Assembly (NCBI GenBank): GCA_903921455.1
Contig: CAIXPZ010000016.1
Span: 1 to 15,181 of the forward strand
Reading direction: 5' to 3'
Origin: an uncultured Verrucomicrobia subdivision 3 bacterium
GTDB taxonomy: Bacteria > Verrucomicrobiota > Verrucomicrobiae > Limisphaerales > UBA11358
Length of the DNA: 15,181 nucleotides
Part shown: in pieces, positions 13,470 through 15,181 of the stretch
Layout: the number at the start of each line of letters is the position of its first letter
How positions within the stretch are numbered: position 1 is the first letter of the stretch
Position numbers and translations under genes: made by a program
The notes under the pieces: model-generated
The model's database searches: none
What the model was told of the DNA's origin: nothing
Seen by the model: the letters and a program-made list of their open reading frames with translations, nothing else

Positions 13470-13661
13470 CATCGGCGCGCTGAAAATATCACGACATGCG
13501 TGGTTGACGCTGCCAAAGCAATTGCTGGATTCGTTAGAACCATTCGTAGACAAACGATGCGAATGCTGATGAAACGGTTGTCGCTGGAGAGATGCGAATT
13601 AAAAACTGAAATACGGAACCCGCAGCATGCCCGCGCGGAGGCTTGCAACTGTCCGACTTAA
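13470..13661. other. Right-end noncoding region of the putative element
   Basis: These 192 bases separate the last element gene from the stop of the FN3 gene and probably contain the element's right boundary. Short features are visible: a direct repeat gatgcgaat at 13556-13564 and 13591-13599, an inverted pair CATTCG/CGAATG at 13541-13546 and 13560-13565, and palindrome GCAATTGC at 13518-13525. These could be recombinase arm sites, but I found no copy of tRNA-Arg sequence here. Confidence 0.4.
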
Positions 13662-15181
13662 CTACCAAATTTTAATCCGGTAGAAGCGAGGCGAAGCAGT
13701 AGTTCGTGCTCCGCTGTCCAAGAAATTGGTTCTGACCATACCCTGGCCATTGATGATGAGGGGCGGGCTGACATCGTCGAAACCAGCCATCAAGTTTGTT
13801 GTCGCTTGCACCGTGTTGGTTGTGCCGCCCACGGTTTCCCAGGTAATCAACGCATCCTGATTGCTCAAGAGTAGTGAGGTGATTTGCACGGCCGAGCCAG
13901 AGATGTCCATGCTTGCCTTACTCACGTTCGCCATTGCTTGTCTGGCATAGTAAAAAATACCTGCCAATGGACTCCACGGTGATTGGCCAACCCAATTGAA
14001 AGCATTGGCTCGATACCAATATAATCCGGAATAATTCAGGGTGGAATCGTCAACATAAGAGGCCAGGGGGTTTGTGATCGAAGCGAGGGAAGTCCAAGTT
14101 TCAGGCTTTATACCATAACCAGTGTCAAGAGCCCTTTGGATTTCGTAGCCGGCGGCGACATCGTTGACGGGCCACCAAATGCGCAGGGTGATCCAATCTG
14201 GGTAAAGGCTGTATACATGGAGCCATGCCGGAGCGTCTGGCGGCATGATCTTGACACTTGCCGGCAAGCAATATTCCGACAGGCCGAGCGGACTGTAGGC
14301 CCGCACTCGATACCAGTTGGTGGTAAAGGCCGTCACATTGCTGACCGTGTAGTTTACGTAATAATCGTTTGCGGCAGGGATGACGGCGATGTTCGTCCAG
14401 TTGCCAGGAATCCCGCCAACATCAGAAGCGGATTCCAGAATAAAGCCATCTTCATCGCGGGCGTTATCAGTCCAGTTCAACCTCACTTGATTTGTGGTGG
14501 CCACCATCTGTCCATACAGGGGACCCGGGGTGACGGCTGGCACCACGGTTATTTTTGCGGCTGCGGTATACGTGCCGAAACCGACCCAATTGAATGCGCG
14601 GAGACGATACCAATACGAATTGTTAACGGACAAACCCGCATCCGTGTAATCGTAATAGAATTCATCAGGGTCTGTGACGGCTACCGTGGCAATCTGGGTC
14701 CAGTCACCGGGATTTCCCGCTTCATCCGGTGCCCGCTCAATCTGGAACCCCGACACCAAGCCATAGTTGTCGCGGTAATTGAAATTCCATGACAAATTAC
14801 CCTGATCCCGATAAACACCGGCAGAAAAGTCTGGGGCTGGTGGCGGATCGATGGGCAGCTTATCCGAAACCGTGTAGGCCGAATCACCCAACCGATTGAA
14901 CGCACACACGCGATACCAGTTGGTCGTTAGCGCCAAGGCGTTGGTGTCAGTGAAGTAACCATATCCGGCATTGGTGATCGACACGGAGCCGATGGCAAGC
15001 CAAGGGCCGGGCATGCCGCCGACATCGCTGGCGCTCTCAACCCGTAAGCCATCCGCATCGTAACTGGAGTCCTGCCACGAAAGGTTGACTTCGTTGGTCG
15101 AACCGATGCGGCCCAAAACCCAGTCGGGTGATCCTGGAGGCATAATGGTGGCGCTCGTTTCAGGGCTCGCTGCGCTGTCAC
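13662..15181 (-). CDS. Secreted FN3-repeat protein, 3' portion only
   Basis: The minus-strand frame is open from the window edge through to the TAG at 13664-13662; codons above the ATG at 15143 read on without a stop, so the gene's start is outside. The visible 506 or so residues hold four fibronectin type III domains of about 100 residues. Each has an LSW or LNW segment, an E.A.D.GG.PG.W segment and a WYR..AFN.LG or similar strand. After about residue 400 comes a non-FN3 C-terminal domain with a TNTVQATTNL segment and a RFYRIKIW end, typical of exported proteins in Verrucomicrobiota. The likely role is in cell-surface adhesion or as an accessory to exported enzymes. The 3' end appears intact. 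Confidence 0.75.
   Translation of the reverse strand, partial: DSAASPETSATIMPPGSPDWVLGRIGSTNEVNLSWQDSSYDADGLRVESASDVGGMPGPWLAIGSVSITNAGYGYFTDTNALALTTNWYRVCAFNRLGDSAYTVSDKLPIDPPPAPDFSAGVYRDQGNLSWNFNYRDNYGLVSGFQIERAPDEAGNPGDWTQIATVAVTDPDEFYYDYTDAGLSVNNSYWYRLRAFNWVGFGTYTAAAKITVVPAVTPGPLYGQMVATTNQVRLNWTDNARDEDGFILESASDVGGIPGNWTNIAVIPAANDYYVNYTVSNVTAFTTNWYRVRAYSPLGLSEYCLPASVKIMPPDAPAWLHVYSLYPDWITLRIWWPVNDVAAGYEIQRALDTGYGIKPETWTSLASITNPLASYVDDSTLNYSGLYWYRANAFNWVGQSPWSPLAGIFYYARQAMANVSKASMDISGSAVQITSLLLSNQDALITWETVGGTTNTVQATTNLMAGFDDVSPPLIINGQGMVRTNFLDSGARTTASPRFYRIKIW
13950..15143 (-). repeat. Four tandem FN3-encoding repeats of about 300 bases
   Basis: Approximate units are 15143-14845, 14844-14530, 14529-14235 and 14234-13950. 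Matching segments include the part encoding ESASDVGG(M/I)PG at 15041-15013 and at 14439-14405. DNA similarity between units is moderate, so these are old duplications. Confidence 0.6.

Noticed and set aside
13470..13661. Right attachment site (attR) matching tRNA-Arg
   Set aside because: By eye the longest shared words with 3360-3516 are about 7-8 bases, as expected by chance.
14136..14792. Plus-strand open frame of 218 codons
   Set aside because: It is antisense to the FN3 gene, and its repeated look only mirrors the FN3 repeats.
1..15181. CRISPR array, rRNA, toxin-antitoxin or retron-like ncRNA
   Set aside because: No regularly spaced direct repeats of CRISPR type, rRNA segments, recognisable toxin pairs or reverse transcriptase motifs were seen.

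Overview
The window looks like chromosome from a Verrucomicrobiota-type bacterium (Pedosphaera/Limisphaerales-like). This is inferred from a secreted multi-FN3 protein whose C-terminus (a TTNL segment ending in RFYRIKIW) is a style common in that phylum, from a secreted glycoside-hydrolase-like protein, and from the fact that many genes start without a Shine-Dalgarno sequence. No taxonomic marker is present, so this is an inference.

Left flank (1-3436): the left edge holds the end of an IS21-family insertion sequence, with the first 18 codons of its transposase on the minus strand. The IS abuts an intrinsic terminator behind an FKBP-type peptidyl-prolyl isomerase gene. Upstream of that, also on the minus strand, is a 721-residue exported TIM-barrel glycoside-hydrolase-like protein. 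A complete tRNA-Arg(ACG) gene with encoded CCA lies at 3360-3436 on the minus strand.

Putative integrative element (about 3437 to about 13660): it opens with a tyrosine recombinase next to the tRNA, followed by an unknown gene and a convergent minus-strand gene. That minus-strand gene is divergent from a plus-strand run of ten genes. The first four genes of the run are joined by 4-base ATGA stop/start overlaps: a small excisionase-like HTH protein, a primase-like protein (PriCT-like helical domain plus Toprim), a second small putative DNA-binding protein, and an 854-residue family B DNA polymerase with a 3'-5' exonuclease. Six further genes follow: a DUF2786-like/ExoX-C-like small protein, two unknowns, a stand-alone domain resembling the C-terminal winged helix of D5/P4 primase-helicases, a protein with a Pro/Ala/Thr-rich N-terminus, and a 306-residue protein with a possible HTH. 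I see no helicase, relaxase, capsid, terminase, terminal protein or Cas1.

Right flank (13662-15181): the 3' end of a large minus-strand gene for a secreted FN3-repeat protein that runs off the window.

The main interest is the element. A tRNA-adjacent tyrosine integrase together with a PolB recalls pipolins (integrative elements with primer-independent PolB). This one differs in carrying a Toprim primase-like partner coupled to the polymerase, and in having a PolB motif C of the form TTDGF rather than DTD. It may be a distinct class of self-replicating integrative element. The att repeats could not be found, so its boundaries are inferred.
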